Source of the DNA: Alectoria sarmentosa
Lineage: Eukaryota > Ascomycota > Lecanoromycetes > Lecanorales > Parmeliaceae
NCBI GenBank assembly: GCA_009733775.1
Contig: WOGZ01000053.1
Span: 62,001 to 126,000, forward strand
DNA: 64,000 bases
Direction: 5' to 3'
Both the position numbers and the translations under genes were made by a program. Positions within the stretch are counted from its first letter, which is position 1, and the number at the start of each line of letters is the position of its first letter. Below are positions 63,363 to 64,000 of this stretch, one piece after another. Under the pieces are notes generated by a model, which saw nothing but the letters and a program-made list of their open reading frames with translations, made no database searches and was not told the DNA's origin.

Positions 63363-63493
63363 TAAAAATGTTAATTACTTTTGCACGATTTATAAAACGT
63401 CGAATTATAACACGATAGCAATTAATTATCATATCATCATCATTTACGCAAGCTCCGCGACGACGAGGCCGTCTCAAAAAGCAATTTATTTAA
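63363..63493 (+). pseudogene. GyC pol C-terminal tail with AT-hook-like motif
   Basis: The frame ends with FTQAPRRRGRLKKQFI and a stop at 63491-63493. PRRRGR(L)KK resembles an AT-hook or nuclear-localisation signal, with Leu (CTC) where Pro (CCC) is expected, a C-to-T change. The segment 63448-63475 is the most G+C-rich in the area. The minus frame 63262-63477 is its shadow. Confidence 0.7.
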
Positions 63494-63640
63494 TTTAAAG
63501 TCTTTTAACTAGCATTTATGCTACGATCGATCGCTAAGCGAAAGATTTTCAAAATTAAACACTTATTTTATCGAAATACATTACTTATATATGTTTAATG
63601 CTATAACGAAAGCGTTACTTTATTTTTTGTTTATTAACAT

Positions 63641-63835
63641 TATTATGACAATCACGATAAGCATTTATTTTATCGAGATATTTATCTCGTTTAACGATTA
63701 CACTTATCAAAAAGATATCTTGTTAAATTAATAACTTGATAAATTTATATAAGTAACTAATTTTATAAAAAAGAATTAATTAATCTTACACTCATTTTTA
63801 TAATTACATTTATAAAAGTATATATATTTATAATA
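63641..63835 (+). repeat. 3' LTR of GyC
   Basis: It starts TA and ends TA (from TG and CA) and is followed by ATTAT. Confidence 0.92.
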
Positions 63836-64000
63836 ATTATATTAAGTTAATTTTCGAAAATATTATTATTATTATATTATTTTTTATATTATTTTATAAA
63901 TTGTTTAAAATTTATTACGCTCGAAATTATTTTTCAATAATATTTAATTTAAACGTCGCGATTTTAAGAAAGATTATCGAAAAAATTTCGATTTTATCTC
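63836..64000. other. Right flank, no gene seen
   Basis: It begins with the ATTAT target copy of GyC and continues as RIP-like A+T-rich DNA to the window edge. Confidence 0.6.

Larger units (their letters stand above)
46491..63835 (+). mobile_element. GyC: Ty3/gypsy chromovirus, split by GyA-3
   Basis: LTRs of 195 bp (46491-46685, 63641-63835) are flanked by identical ATTAT (46486-46490, 63836-63840). Without GyA-3 it is about 7.1 kb. The plus strand carries finger, retropepsin, RT with YIDD (60766-60777), complete integrase, chromodomain and an AT-hook-like tail ending at a stop at 63491-63493. The integrase-to-stop part is one unbroken frame apart from point-mutation stops. Confidence 0.93.

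Noticed and set aside
63262..63477. 71-codon minus-strand frame starting MRRPRRRG
   Set aside because: It is the antisense of the chromodomain and AT-hook-like tail of GyC, which are in frame with integrase on the plus strand.
1..64000. Plasmodium-like, mitochondrial or bacterial endosymbiont origin, suggested by the A+T content
   Set aside because: Those genomes would show long conserved ORFs, tRNA or rRNA genes. Here there are none, and the CpG-sparing transitions plus fungal-type chromoviruses fit RIP-mutated ascomycete DNA.

Overview
The window is a gene-free, extremely A+T-rich block (roughly 15-20% G+C by eye) built almost wholly from LTR retrotransposons that have been mutated by repeat-induced point mutation (RIP). 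The remaining C and G sit mostly in CpG, CpA/TpG are scarce, TpA is in excess, and paired LTRs differ almost only by C:G to T:A transitions. That points to a filamentous ascomycete and to an AT-isochore, subtelomeric block or regional centromere. No intact cellular gene, tRNA, rRNA or CRISPR array was found. The longest open frames are about 60-135 codons and are fragments or shadows of dead gag-pol genes.

Seven elements were delimited from LTR pairs and 5-bp target-site duplications (TSDs), in three nests. Names are local. Nest 1: GyA-1 (298-17400, minus) carries the copia element CoA (4891-11910, minus). Nest 2: the copia element CoB (19527-45567, minus) is split by GyA-2 (26711-44629, minus), which is split by GyB (28011-35327, plus). 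Nest 3: GyC (46491-63835, plus) is split by GyA-3 (49970-60205, minus). Unassigned sequence is limited to 1-297, 17401-19526, 45568-46490 and 63836-64000.

GyA, GyB and GyC are Ty3/gypsy chromoviruses (Metaviridae). Each has recognisable reverse transcriptase (RT), integrase C-terminal region and a chromodomain at the end of pol. GyC and GyB also show a Cys/His finger followed by a retropepsin-like domain. GyC has a complete integrase-chromodomain frame ending in an AT-hook-like tail. GyA elements (10.1-10.6 kb without inserts) carry an unusual module of about 3 kb between the chromodomain and the 3' LTR, containing repeats whose periods are multiples of three. CoA and CoB are Ty1/copia elements (7.0 and 8.1 kb) with a CCHC knuckle (CoA), an Asn-rich linker and a YxDD-type RT. 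The order of events is CoB, then GyA-2, then GyB; GyA-1 before CoA; GyC before GyA-3.

Domain limits are approximate because they come from reading broken frames by eye. LTR and TSD positions are exact to within a base or two.
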